From assembly GCA_018398585.1 (NCBI GenBank), contig JAGTTD010000012.1, forward strand, positions 21,275,036 to 21,339,035: DNA of 64,000 nucleotides, given 5' to 3'. Source of the stretch: Simmondsia chinensis. Taxonomy: Eukaryota > Streptophyta > Magnoliopsida > Caryophyllales > Simmondsiaceae. Of this stretch, positions 46,296 through 57,800 are shown one piece after another. Numbering within the stretch: position 1 is the first letter of the stretch; each line of letters opens with the position of its first letter. Below the pieces are notes generated by a model, which made no database searches, was not told where the DNA came from, and was given only the letters and a program-made list of their open reading frames with translations. The translations under genes and the position numbers were made by a program.

Positions 46296-47284
46296 GTGCT
46301 GTGGTGGAGAAAGAAGTTGTAGCGTACGGAAAGACCAAGATCAATGGCAAATTTAGCGTAACCATTAATGGATTTGATTATGGCAACTATGGAGCCAAGG
46401 CTTGCAAGGCCAAGCTCCATAGTACACCAAAGGGTTCTGCATGTAACATCCCCACTGATTTACACGACGGCAAAACTGGGGCTATGCTTAAACTGAAGTC
46501 CAAGGACGAATATGAAGTCGTGCTCTATGCCAAGCCCTTTGCTTATGCTCCCAAGACTCCATTTGAAGAGTGCGAGAAGCTGAAACCTCCAGTCTACTAC
46601 TACAAGTCTCCGCCACCACCTCCCACGCCAGCATACTCTTACAAGTCTCCTCCACCGCCAGCACCAGCGTACCACTACAAGTCGCCACCTCCCCCACCAC
46701 CAGCATACTACTACAAGTCGCCACCTCCACCCACCCCAATGTCTTACTACAAGTCACCTCCTCCGCCAGTTTATTACTATAAATCGCCTCCACCACCTCC
46801 TTACTCGCCTACTCCAACTTACTATTACAAATCTCCACCTCCACTTACCCCGACCTACTACTACAAATCTCCGCCACCACTACCACCACCCCCTTACATG
46901 TACAAATCTCCACCACCACCACCACCAACACCAACTTATGTCTATAAGTCACCACCTTCCCCTTACATGTATAAATCTCCTCCCCCACCGCCATACTTTT
47001 ACAAATATCCCCCACCTCACGCGCCAACTTACTATTACAAGTCACCACCTCCTTCAACTCCTACTTAATACTACAAATCCCCTCCACCACCTCCCTACCA
47101 CTACCAGTCACCACCACCGCCATCTCCATCCCCACCTGCCTCGTACTACTACAAGTCTCCCCCACCACCATCCCCTTCACCGTCTCCACCCTACCTATAC
47201 AATTCGCCGCCTCCACCTTATTACCACACATTACCTCCTCCTATGTATATCTACGCATCTCCACCGCCTCCTCCACCCTACTAA
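46296..47284 (+). pseudogene. Extensin-Ole e 1 chimeric protein, exon 2 (stop at 47066)
   Basis: It begins GAVVEKEVVAYGKTKINGKFSV and continues the Pollen Ole e 1 domain (FDYGNYGAKACKAKLH, GSACNIPTDLH, YEVVLYAKPFAYAP, FEECEKLKPP). Then comes a second proline-rich region of YYYKSPPPPP repeats. Compared with the family as I recall it, the segment between AVVE and KEVVAYGK is missing seven residues including a conserved Cys (VTCKAGD-like). A TAA at 47066-47068 replaces a Tyr codon in a YYYK repeat. The frame then continues with SPPPP repeats to a natural-looking TAA at 47282-47284. Antisense ORFs here are shadows. Confidence 0.83.
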
Positions 47285-47687
47285 GCTACACATACCGAGC
47301 CAATCATCCAAACCAATCTGATAGTTTCGAGTTTGAGCGATGGAATAAAGCCTAACAGACAATGGGAGTCGAATAATAAGAGCCTTTTATGTTGGAGAAG
47401 GACTCAACGCCTATGAATTGAAGTGGCTCATTCCAATATTATGATGTTGTTGTTGTGGTGGGTTTGAAGTTATGTGTAGCTACAAGCAAGTATAAAAGCA
47501 TATCTCTCGCTAGACCCTTAGTTTAATATTACTTATTGGCGCTATTTTACTTCTCTTTGCTGTGGGAGCCTTCGTCTGTTTATTTATTTGTGAAGAGACC
47601 ATTTGTTCCATTTAAATCCTTTGTTCTATTTTTTTTTTCTTTTCCTCTTTTTGTGAACACTAAAAAGCCTAAGTCCTTTGTTTCTTT
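47285..47687 (+). other. Extensin 3' flank
   Basis: Probable 3' UTR then T-rich intergenic DNA. No gene is supported; the 65-codon plus frame at 47536-47733 overlaps the SINE duplication and is a chance frame. Confidence 0.5.
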
Positions 47688-47731
47688 GGCACACATATTC
47701 AACTATATGGTATTTCTTATCCATATTGTAT

Positions 47732-47972
47732 AAGGAAAGGAACATACCCAGTGCCTTAAGGGCTCCCGCCTACGCAGCATCGGGGGGGGGGGGGGGCGGA
47801 TGTATGCAGCCTTCCCCCTTTAGGGTGTTAACCTGAAGAAAGGCTGTTTCCTAGTGCCCCCAACCTGAGGGTGAGGACTTCCCAGAAGGTCACCCATCCT
47901 GGTACTGCTCTCGCCTAAGTACGCTTAACTTCGAAGTTCTAATGGGATCTGTGACAGCGTGTTGATGCCCTC
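47732..47972 (-). mobile_element. 5S rRNA-derived SINE with RTE-like tail, copy 1
   Basis: Flanked by a perfect 17-bp TSD, TCTTATCCATATTGTAT (47715-47731 and 47973-47989). On the minus strand the head (47972 to ~47867) follows plant 5S rRNA, with the internal promoter words AGTTAAGCGTACTTAGG (box A region) and GGATGGGTGACC (box C). The tail (~47852-47732) has GGAAACAGCC.., GGCTGCATACAT, GGCGGGAGCC and GAGGCACTGGGTATGTT, matching the 3' end of the RTE LINE at 15945-16057. So it would be transcribed by RNA polymerase III from the 5S promoter and mobilised by RTE proteins (inference from SINE biology). Confidence 0.9.
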
Positions 47973-48134
47973 TCTTATCCATATTGTATGAAAATTATAA
48001 TTAATTAATATAAGTATTAAGATTATACATATTTATAAAAAAAGAATAGAATTAAGTTAGAAAAGACGTATAAAATGCTATGGATAAGATGGCACACATA
48101 TTCAACTATATGGTATTTCTTATCCATATTGTAT

Positions 48135-48377
48135 AAGGAAAGGAACATACCCAGTGCCTCGAGGGCTCCCGCCTACGCAGCATCGGGGGGGGGGGGGGGG
48201 CGGATGTATGCAGCCTTCTCCCTTTAGGGTGTTAACCTGAAGAAAGGCTGTTTCCTAGTGCCCTCAACCTGAGGGTGAGGACTTCCCAGAAGGTCACCCA
48301 TCCTGGTACTACTCTCGCCTAAGTACGCTTAACTTCGGAGTTCTAATGGGATCCGGTAACAGCGTGTTGATGCCCTC
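48135..48377 (-). mobile_element. 5S rRNA-derived SINE with RTE-like tail, copy 2
   Basis: Second copy produced by the tandem duplication, with the same 17-bp TSD (48118-48134, 48378-48394). It keeps more 5S-like bases than copy 1 (ACCGGATCCCATTAGAAC, ACTCCGAAGTTAAGCG, GAGAGTAGTACCAGGATGGG). The G run is 18 instead of 15. Confidence 0.9.
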
Positions 48378-48500
48378 TCTTATCCATATTGTATAAAAAT
48401 TATAATTAGTTAATATAAGTATTAAGATTATACATATTTATAAAAAAAGAATAGAATTAAGTTAGAAAAGACGTATAAAATGCTATGGATAAGATGCCAC

Positions 48501-48772
48501 CAATGAAGAAAAGAAATACAAATATACAAAATCTATGAACTAAAACACTCATGTTTTTCTGCATATCAAGGGCGTGCCCAAAAAGCTTCCAAAAGTTTTT
48601 GCCCAAAGTGAGTCAAGAAAAAAACCACCTTCTCCCATAAAAGATTTACAGAAGTGTGTTTCTTCTATAATATTTTATTATTTCTTTCCAACCAAATACG
48701 CTAAGAAAAAAAAAAAAAAAAAAAAAACTAGCTAGCCTAGCTGCATTAAGTAACATTTTAATCTCTTTATTC
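48501..48772. other. Intergenic DNA between the duplication and hAT-3
   Basis: AT-rich, with an A run at 48705-48727. Nothing else seen. Confidence 0.5.
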
Positions 48773-51638
48773 TACCCGACCCTGCCCACCCCGTTTGGGC
48801 TAGGCCCTGGGCCTTCCCAAAAGTGAAGAGGCCTGGGTCCAGCCCGGCCTGGTGCCCCCCAACTTTACCCAACGGCTTAAAGAGCCGTTGGATGATAAAT
48901 TTAAAAAAAAAACAAAAGTACTTCTTTCTTTTTTTTTTTAAATATTAACCACATTTTTTCATTTCACCATACAACAATCATTAATTCTCTCTTCTCTACA
49001 ATTCTCTCTTCTTTACTTATATACAATTATTTGTTCTCAATCAATCAAGTTCGAAGTTTCAATTGCGTTCTTGTAGAAGCTTATAGAAATTCAAATTTCA
49101 GTTTTCGCTTAGGTAAAATTAGTATTAAAATTTTATTTATTTGTCATTTTTATTTACCTTAGTTGTATTCTTACTTGCATTTTATAATTATAAATTATCA
49201 ATATCATGGTACACAATTCATCTTCATCTGGAGCTAGTCCATCTAGTTCTAGCTTTTCTCGACTGCCTAAATCCCTAGAATGGGTAGAGGAGTTGAGCTT
49301 AATACCTAAGAACATACATTTTTAGAGCCCAATTCGTCACCTCCCTACACAGACACCTGTAATTGGGAACAAGAACACCTCTATGAGAAGGATTATCCTG
49401 AATAGGGTGGTGCAGGATGTTCTGAACCCAAACCCACACCCACCAACGATGAAATTGAAACCTGCACCTCTAAGGGCAGTAGTAAATGTAATACTAGCGA
49501 TGATAGAAACACTTTACACTATATCATCAGCATGATAAAGCATACTATACTCTATGTGATCCTGCAAAAATTTTCAATCATCCACTTAATAGTGGGACTT
49601 TCACTTTAAAAAGATACCTACAAAGAAACCACCCCCAATAAAATACAGATAAAACCCAACGAACTCTCATACAGCAAACGACTGGTGTGCTTGCGAACTT
49701 TAAGTTTACAAACAAAACTAACAGACTCGAATTAAGGAGATGCATTATTTCGATTGAAAGGGCGCTTACCACCAGCGAAGACCCTAGATTCGTCCGGTAC
49801 TGTAAAGCCGCATGAAACCCCACCATTCCAAGGGTTCCTCGGAACAATTTGAAGCGGGATGCATTTACAGAATTTATAAATATGAAAAATGACCTTCAAG
49901 ATATTTTAAAGGCGAATATGAGCATGTTCTCGTTGACGTCGGACACGCGAAAGTCGAAATCCAATATATCTTTCATGTGCATAATGGCACATTGGATTGA
50001 TTCTTCCCGTGTTATGCAAAAATAAATAATTCATTTTTGTCTATTTGAATATCCCCACAGTGCTCATGTAATCACGGGTGCCATTTGTGAACACATACCG
50101 TGTGTGGGGGATAGACTAAAAAATTTTCAGCATTACTTTTGATAATGCTACTAACAACGATGCATCTGTTAAACAATTAATTAGGTACATGAGACCTATG
50201 TTAGATGGGAAATATTTTCATTTATGTTGCACCGGTCATATACTGCATTTAATATTAATGGATATGGTTTGCAACTTATAGATATTTCTCTAATGGCTTT
50301 AAGAGAAGTAACTAAAGCAATTAAAACATCTGGAACTAGGCAAAGAAAATGTAAAGATCTTTCGAAGACATATGTCATTCCTTACAAAAAAATTTAAATT
50401 AGATACACGTAATAGGTAGTCATCTACGGTTGATATGTTAGAAAGAATTATACCATATAAAGACGTCTTGATTGAATTTGTACAGCAGAATCAGTCAAAT
50501 CTAAGTTCTTCTAATTTCGAATATCTAGATTGGAATGTAATTAATGAAATCTATAAACTTTTTATTTTTTTTAAGAGGTTATGACATTTTTTATTGGATG
50601 TTATTATCCAATCTTTACACAAGCAAGATCTAGACAGGTAGATATTGTTGTTTGAATGATAGATAACTCCTCCAACCCAGTGTAGCAGCGCACCATTTCC
50701 GCCATGATAGAAAATTTTTTTAAATATTATTTTGAATTACCACTGACATATTGTATCGCCACCGTTTTTTATCCACATTAGAAACTTACGGGTTTGCAAT
50801 TTTATACAAATATTTTACGAAAAAATGAATCCAACTTTTAATGTAGCATCTTTTGTTGCTCAAGTTGATGAAAATTTATATAATTTATTTTCAGTGTATG
50901 CTCAAAGATTATCATTTGATACAAATGTTTCTTCTACATCAATTTTTTCGCACTCTTCTCAAGAAAAATCATATGCGTGGGATATGTTGAACCAATTAAA
51001 GCCCAAACGAAGTCCCATGTCATATGATGAGCTAAATTTGTACATGCGTTCGCCTATGCTCGACTTCAAACCGGCATAGGCGAATCCATATTTTGATATT
51101 TTGCAATGGTGGTGTTCAAATAAAACCTAATATCCCGTGCTTTCCTCCATCGCATGCAATATACTAACATGTCCAGTGTCTACAGTAGTATCGGAGTCTG
51201 CTTTTAGTGTAGGTGGTAGATTGCTTGGATCAAAGAGAGCAAAGCTGGCACCGGCCACCTTAGAAATGTCGGTGTGCTTGAAGAACTGGATGGCTGCAGT
51301 GGATAGAGACCAAAACCGACTGAACTTGGCGATGAAGAAGACGACCATAGCACTAGTACAGCAAGTACCATTCAAATTTAGACTAATTTATTTATATTGT
51401 TATAATTCTATTTTTTTGTAATATATTTTCTTTTATAAAATATATTTGTAATTTTATATGGCACTATTAAATTGTTATAATTGTATTTTTTAACAAGTTA
51501 TGATACATTTTATTTTATAACATATATTTATAATTATGATTGTGTTGTACTGTATTTGTATGTTATACTATTTATCAATAAGTTATAATTATTTTTTGGT
51601 CAAAATGATTATATATTTTTATAATTTTATGAGGCATT
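48773..51638 (+). mobile_element. hAT-3: heavily decayed hAT transposon lacking its right end
   Basis: It begins with a GC-rich block (CCCGACCCTGCCCACC.. to ~48895, with AAGAGCCGTTGG shared with hAT-2), then the family leader and a transposase pseudogene. Similarity to hAT-2 continues through the 3' AT-rich region (TTATCAATAAGTTATAAT near 51570) and stops near 51638; the GC-rich right terminus is absent. No TIR or TSD is found. Its worse condition suggests it is the oldest of the three copies here. Confidence 0.8.
49206..51400 (+). pseudogene. hAT-3 transposase pseudogene
   Basis: The ATG at 49206 (MVHNSSSSGASPS) corresponds to those of hAT-1 and hAT-2 but the frame stops within ~40 codons. 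Fragments of the core are readable near 49850-50300 (MAHWIDSSR, ITFDNATNNDASV). The dimerisation domain at 51137-51330 is the best-kept part (CPVSTVVSESAFSVGGRLLGSKRAKLAP, LKNWM). Multiple frameshifts and stops. Confidence 0.83.
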
Positions 51639-52735
51639 ATTATGATTGTATTGTATGTTATGTTATACATGTTTGTGTATATATATATATAGGGAAAGAT
51701 CTGTTATGTTGTACATGTTATGTTAGACGCAAAGAGTCAAACAGAGAGAGAGCAAGAGAGAGCAGGATAGGGAAGATCTGGAGAGAGGTTTTTCATTGTG
51801 TGAAGAAGCCAATTGTGCTAACATTGTATTAATTATGAATGTAATAAGTGGTTGGGACTCGAATCGTGATCTCTTGGTCAACGAAGCCTACATACCATGT
51901 TAAGATACAAACTAACCAAAAGTTAAGTTGAAGGATAAATGCACATAAATGTTTTTATACTCAGACGTACTCTTGACTTAGAAGTCAAATACAATTATCT
52001 ATGGAGCTGGAGCTACTGCTAAAGTTCCTTGACAATCTAATCGTTGTATCTCCTAACAGGCATAAGCGAGCAACTAACCGAAAAATACGAAGTCAATTAT
52101 CAACTAAAGAATTTGGACTTCTTAGTTACTTCAACTAGATAAAGATCATCAATGAAATAATTCAGTCATTTTTCATTCTAAAGATTCTTCTGCTTCCAGA
52201 GGATGCAATTACTAGAGAACCATGAAAGGAGAGTTTTCCCCCATTTCTTGTCCAACTCCCTAGCCGTCAAATAAATTATTTGGTCTTTGGTAAACTGTCT
52301 ACCTTAGACTATCTCTTAGCCCATAGGTCTTAATACAAGCTTAGAAGTTGTACCTGCAGATGATTTGTCCAAATTCACACCTACCACGATATTTGAATAT
52401 ATGTATATGTTGTACTCAATATGTTCCAGCTCGCACAACCTTCATGTTACTAAGGATAGAGAGAAAAAGAAAATATAGAAAAGAGCCCAAGGCAAAGGGA
52501 ATTCATAGCCAAAAAGGATGCATCTTTCATTGAAACAACGGTGCAAGCGTTGCATACATAGAGATCAAATAGCCAACCCTAGATCCTCTTTCATGGTTGG
52601 TTTATTTCCCAATAAGAAAAAGGAAAATGAAAAATATATATAATGGAAAAAGAGTTAGCCTTCCGATTTCTTATTTCTCCCTCCGTAATTCTCAAATTTC
52701 AGATGCCAAAATAATGCCATCAAGCTTTGTTCCTC
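51639..52735 (-). other. 3' flank of the H+-ATPase gene
   Basis: Contains a short TA repeat (51675-51690) and the probable 3' UTR of the pump next to 52735. No ORF here has support; frames at 51536-51832, 52348-52533 and 52597-52812 are chance. Confidence 0.5.
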
Positions 52736-52832
52736 TTATACCGTGTAGTGTTGTTGAATGGTCTCAATGTCTAGCCCTTTTAGCTTCACTACTGACTCCA
52801 CATGTCCTTTGAGCGTGTGCAACTCCCTTAAC
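52736..52832 (-). CDS. PMA4-like: H+-ATPase last exon: autoinhibitory domain end and 14-3-3 motif
   Basis: Begins with the third base of an Arg codon, reads [19 protein letters not shown].. and ends HYTV-TAA (stop 52736-52738). The penultimate Thr is the phospho-regulated residue. Confidence 0.95.
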
Positions 52833-54807
52833 CTGAAATTTCATTTATACACCAAACATGAACAACTAAAACATATATAACCAACCACATACATATTGAA
52901 TTTGGCATAAATTTGAATTGGATTGGCAGCAAAACTTTATATTCCATATATTGAATAATCAAATAGTGAGTTTGGATTGTAATCTAATAATTAATCCATC
53001 TCCTCAAGCTCATGCCTTTAATTTGGTTCAGACTGAAAAAAAGATATATTATTAGCTTTAAAACAACACCTTATGATAAGATCATCACTATTCTTCAATG
53101 AGAAATGCAATAGATACACACATTTTATGTCTAATTCACGTGCTCAGTGCATAAAAGCATGGTTACCTTGCAATCTCGGCACGTCTCTTGGCCTGCTCGG
53201 CAATTTCAGAGAGCTCTTGGTAGCTGTTTTTGTCGTTGAAAAGGTCAGAGGATTCCGGGGGCTGGAGACCGTGGAGAGTGCGCTGAGCTGCTGCCCATTG
53301 CGCCTCCCTCTCTCCTTTTCCGTAGTCCTTTTTACTTGTGAATGCAGTCTGCCAATACAGTGCATCACAATGGGAGCGTCAAAACACATTACAAGGGTAT
53401 TATACGAGGGAAAAAAAAAAAAGCAGAAAAGGTTATCATATTCCATAGGCATAGACAAAAGACACATCGAATATGGAAGAACGGTCTGATGAAGTTCAAA
53501 AGAAGGAACTTTGATCTATAACCTGATTCTGAGATCAAGAAAGGCATTGATATGGCAATCAAACGCTACCAACTCCAACACGAGAAAGTTGGGATGGCCC
53601 TGGCAGAGTGCATACTAGCCATGTAAGAAATTAAGCATCATTTCACTTTCCATTCATTGCAATTAGCTTCTTGACATCTAGCTTTTATATCAATACAGTC
53701 AATGTTCTTTTTCTGAAGCCCTTTACTCATTTCATATATTTATGAAAAATATTGATGTGTTTATTTGGAAAAACTTCTATGGTTCTCTAACAAATTTTAG
53801 ATGCTGCATATTTTGGAAAAAAACCAAGGTCAAAAAGATGCATCTCCGAGAATTCTAAGAAAACATGGTTTATTGCTTTGCCCTGATATGTAAAAGTTGG
53901 AGAAAAACCTCCCTTATTTTTTAAGTTTTCCCCTTTTCTTCTCCTATTAAAAGGATTGATTTACCATGTCCTCAAAATTTTACAAGTGTTTTTCGTTTTC
54001 TTTTTATAATTGAAAACATTTGGACAAATAGAGATAGGAATATAATGAAACTTTTCATAAAATAACCGCACCTTGTACATTTCTTATGATTTTCATAAGG
54101 GTAATTTTACGGAAAGGTAATTTAGTCTATTTGGAAGTTGAGCAGTGAAATCAGTAACACTCAAACTGCACGCAATATGAATATCTATAGGTATCCCACA
54201 ATTACTAGACTGATATACCAATGACTTAATATTATATCTATAAAATTCAACCAATTTCTACCATTTGAAGAAATATTCAAATTAGGTACATAAACCATAT
54301 TTTAACCGTTGTCTTCAAGAATGGGAGTAAGAGTTACATACCTTATTATCCAGGAGGTTATTCCAAGCCTTGCCGCTTAAAGAGTAGCGGATGATGAACT
54401 TGAGGATATCCAAGGGAATGTAGAATATTATGCTGTATATCCAAATCACCCCGGCCCATCCCCATCCGACTCCCTTCACCCTTGCGAAACCCCAGTCAGC
54501 ATACACTGCAATCAACGTTGCAATCTGTTCCATAGAACTACATATGTAAGTCTAATAATAAAAAACAGTGACGTTGAGGTTTTGACAAGAAAAAGACTTT
54601 ACCAGCTGGGCTATAAAGAAGGCAATCACAAGCATTACACCGGGGCGTTCAACATAAGACCAGCTTCTTGAGCGGGTCACAAAGATCAAAGCCTGGCTTA
54701 TAATGCTCACTTGGAGGTATAAGGCAGACATCATCTCATCGGTGTTGTTCTTCAGTGATCTTACCCCAAATCTCTCCTGCCATTACAAATTCAACCAAAT
54801 TGAATTA

Positions 54808-54858
<51 letters not shown>

Positions 54859-57800
54859 AATTTACTCCATTGATCCAGAATGATTGGCCTCCATGACTTT
54901 CGAAGCTAAAACAAGTGAAAACATCAAGTAGATTAGTTTTTAAAGCTCAAACGTTCAATAATAATAAAGTGTTGTGTGAATGTCTTCTAATTTCTCTGCT
55001 TTTTGTTAGAAGAGTGAAGATTGTTAGAGTTTGGAAAGGAAGTCCAAGATATATGTCCTTCTTTTAGTATAATAACTATTCTTGTTTTTTCATCTAACGT
55101 TATATGAGGTATCAAAACCTGTATATTAGAGAGGCCTAAAGTTCAAATTCTAATAGCCCCAACTCTTCATAGTATATAATTTCAATGAACTTAAAAAGTT
55201 GAACATGTTTACTTACTGAAAAAAAGTCGGACCCATGGGCAGCCCAGAAGAAGATGACAGTCATAACTGCTAGGTAGGTGCCTAGCACGACACCAGTGGC
55301 AAAAATTTCTTTGAGTTTCCAAGAATCTGGCATCGGAGATGGCTTCACTCTGTCCTTGGAGATGGTCATGATGGTCCCATCATTCAGTATGGCAATGATC
55401 AACACCATGAAAGGAGAGAAATCGAACTTCCATATGAGGGCGATAAGCATGAAACCCAACACTACACGAATGGTGATGGAAACTGCATAGATAGTGTAGT
55501 TTTTCATTCTCTGGAAAATTGCTCGGCTTGTCAGAACTGCGCTTATGATGACGCTCAAACCTGGCTCAGTAAGCACAATGTCAGATGCACTTTGGGCTGC
55601 ATCGGTTGCATCAGCCACTGCAATTCCAATGTCAGCTCTCTTAAGGGCTGGAGCATCGTTGACACCGTCCCCAGTCATCCCACAAATGTGCTTCCTCTCT
55701 TGCAATTTCTTGACAATCTCATACTTGTGTTCTGCATGTCAACCAGCAATGTCAGCATTATTTTGTAAAAATGATATGACTAAGTAGAAAGCAACTGTAG
55801 AAAATTTTCCCAATCCCTTTTCCTGGCCTAAATAAACCCTTTTTCTTTTGCTAATCTCAAAATGAATAGACATTTTATTTTGATTCAATTTACTTCATTG
55901 TATATAACACTGATTTGATAGATGTTTCTTCTTTTTCATGTTAGAAATGTTAAACATGCTTAATTTATCCTTAAAAGTTAATCTCATAATCACTTCAAAC
56001 ATTAGCTCTTAATCTATCAACTTTTTAGTGACAGAAAATACATACGTGCAATGATCATATTCTGTTGGGGAAAAAAAAAAAAAAAATCCATCTTTGAATA
56101 AATTAATCAAATTTATCATATTTACAAATGCACAAGTAGATAAAAAGATGTTAAGGTATATTAGAAGAAAATCCTTATAAACACTTTCTTCATTCCTATC
56201 ATTTTCTAAAATTTTAGTCATTTTCTCTCCTAAAGTTTCTGATCCAGCCAGCTTTTGTTCCGAATTTATCATGTTCGGACCTTCATTAGGTGTTTAAGAC
56301 TGTTCTACACCGAAATCAAGCCAAACCAAATAATTTGGCCCAAGACATGACTTAAACAATAATTACTCCGTCCAATTCTTAGTATTTGGACTTTTATCAG
56401 TATTCTAACTACTCCAGTCTGGTCTAATCCAATCCAAGTTCAGCATAATGAACAACTCAAACTCCAAAATGAAGAACTACAAAATTAGAAGAGCAAGTCA
56501 AAAGTACCAGGGAAGACTCCAGCAAAGCCATCAGCTTTCTCAATGAGCTCCTCAACAGGAAGGGCGCCAAGTGCCTCATCCTTGTGCTGACCAAGGAGGG
56601 AGGATGAAGGATACATGTTAGTGCCCATGCCCAGCCGCCTCCCGGTTTCCTTTCCAATGGCTAGCTGGTCTCCAGTGATCATCTTGACATTGACACCGAG
56701 ACTCAAAGCGCGTCTTATGGTCTCTGCACTGTCATGCCTGGGTGGATCAAAGAGAGGCAGCAGCGCCACAAATTGCCATGGTCCTCCTGGACTCTCCTTA
56801 TCCTTCTCTGGAACACTCTGTCAGTAAGAGAAGTGTTAGTATAATCTAGTCCCATGCATGAGAGCAAAAAGATTTTCAAATAACGATCCGGGTAGTAATT
56901 AAACCTTCAGGAATCCGTGTTTGTTCTCCCCAAATTGTAGGAACACCAAATATGATCATAGGTTAGTTTATTTGTTTTATTTTTGTAGTGACCTTTTAAG
57001 AATTAATTGTCAATAATATTAATAAGTTTTATGATTGATGTGTTTGGCATCAATACATTACAGTTTTCATAATTTCTTGTATTAATGTTCACATTCTTAA
57101 CAAAACATATTCATATATAAAGGGCCTTATTTAAAATATTTGCTTCAAGCCCCAAAAATGTTAGGACCAATCCTGGGTTTAGATTAGGTGGGTCATTTGG
57201 TTGGAGTACTAGTTTGATTGTCATGCAATTCTGTCTCTGGTGTTGCATTTGAACCTTCACAGCCTTTGGTTTAACATGATCTTGTCTAGGTTTGAATCAA
57301 TGAACATCTTGGGTTAGTTCATGCATTGATCTGGATCGAAAACCCTACAGGATAAGGCCATTTGGTCCCGTTTGCATTGGACTGCTTATTTGGTTTGGTC
57401 CTCGCTCATATATTAGGCATTTCAGGGGTCTAGACCGGTCCGGTTTTGTAACTATGAATGTTGTAGAAGTTCTCAAATACTAGTCCAAATTTACAATCGA
57501 CAAAACATATAGCTGAAAAATAGATGAGATCAATTATTATTGGTTGGGTCCATGATTCTGTGCTTGAACTTCATCGGTTTTTAGTTTAGTCCAATCCAGT
57601 CTAAATTAACAAGGTTTGGACCGGTGCAGAGCTATATTGTCATCACTAACAGTGATGCAGCAAGATTGGCAAAGGGTTTGAAGACCGTACCTGTTGTGCT
57701 ACAGCAAGAGAGCGAAGACCACGGTCAGCAAATTTATCAATAATGGCATGAGCTTTCTTCCTTGCATCTTGCCCAAGGTTACAAAGGTCAATTATCTGAG

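Larger units (their letters stand above)
47688..48500. repeat. Tandem segmental duplication, 403-bp spacing, two copies
   Basis: The block starting GGCACACATATTC (47688) is repeated at 48091, with both copies running to GCTATGGATAAGATG (48090 and about 48495). The copies differ at only a handful of sites and in the length of a G run. Each contains a full SINE plus its TSDs, so the duplication happened after SINE insertion. Confidence 0.93.

Noticed and set aside
47853..48377. Functional 5S rRNA genes
   Set aside because: The 5S-like blocks have several changes, lack a T-run terminator at the proper place, are joined to an RTE-like tail and are bounded by TSDs; they are not in a ribosomal array.
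47715..48394. Cassandra TRIM element (5S in LTR)
   Set aside because: There is no TG..CA LTR pair, primer-binding site or polypurine tract; the apparent two copies are explained by a 403-bp tandem duplication that includes host flanks.
53073..53489. 138-codon plus ORF
   Set aside because: Antisense to the C-terminal exon of the H+-ATPase.
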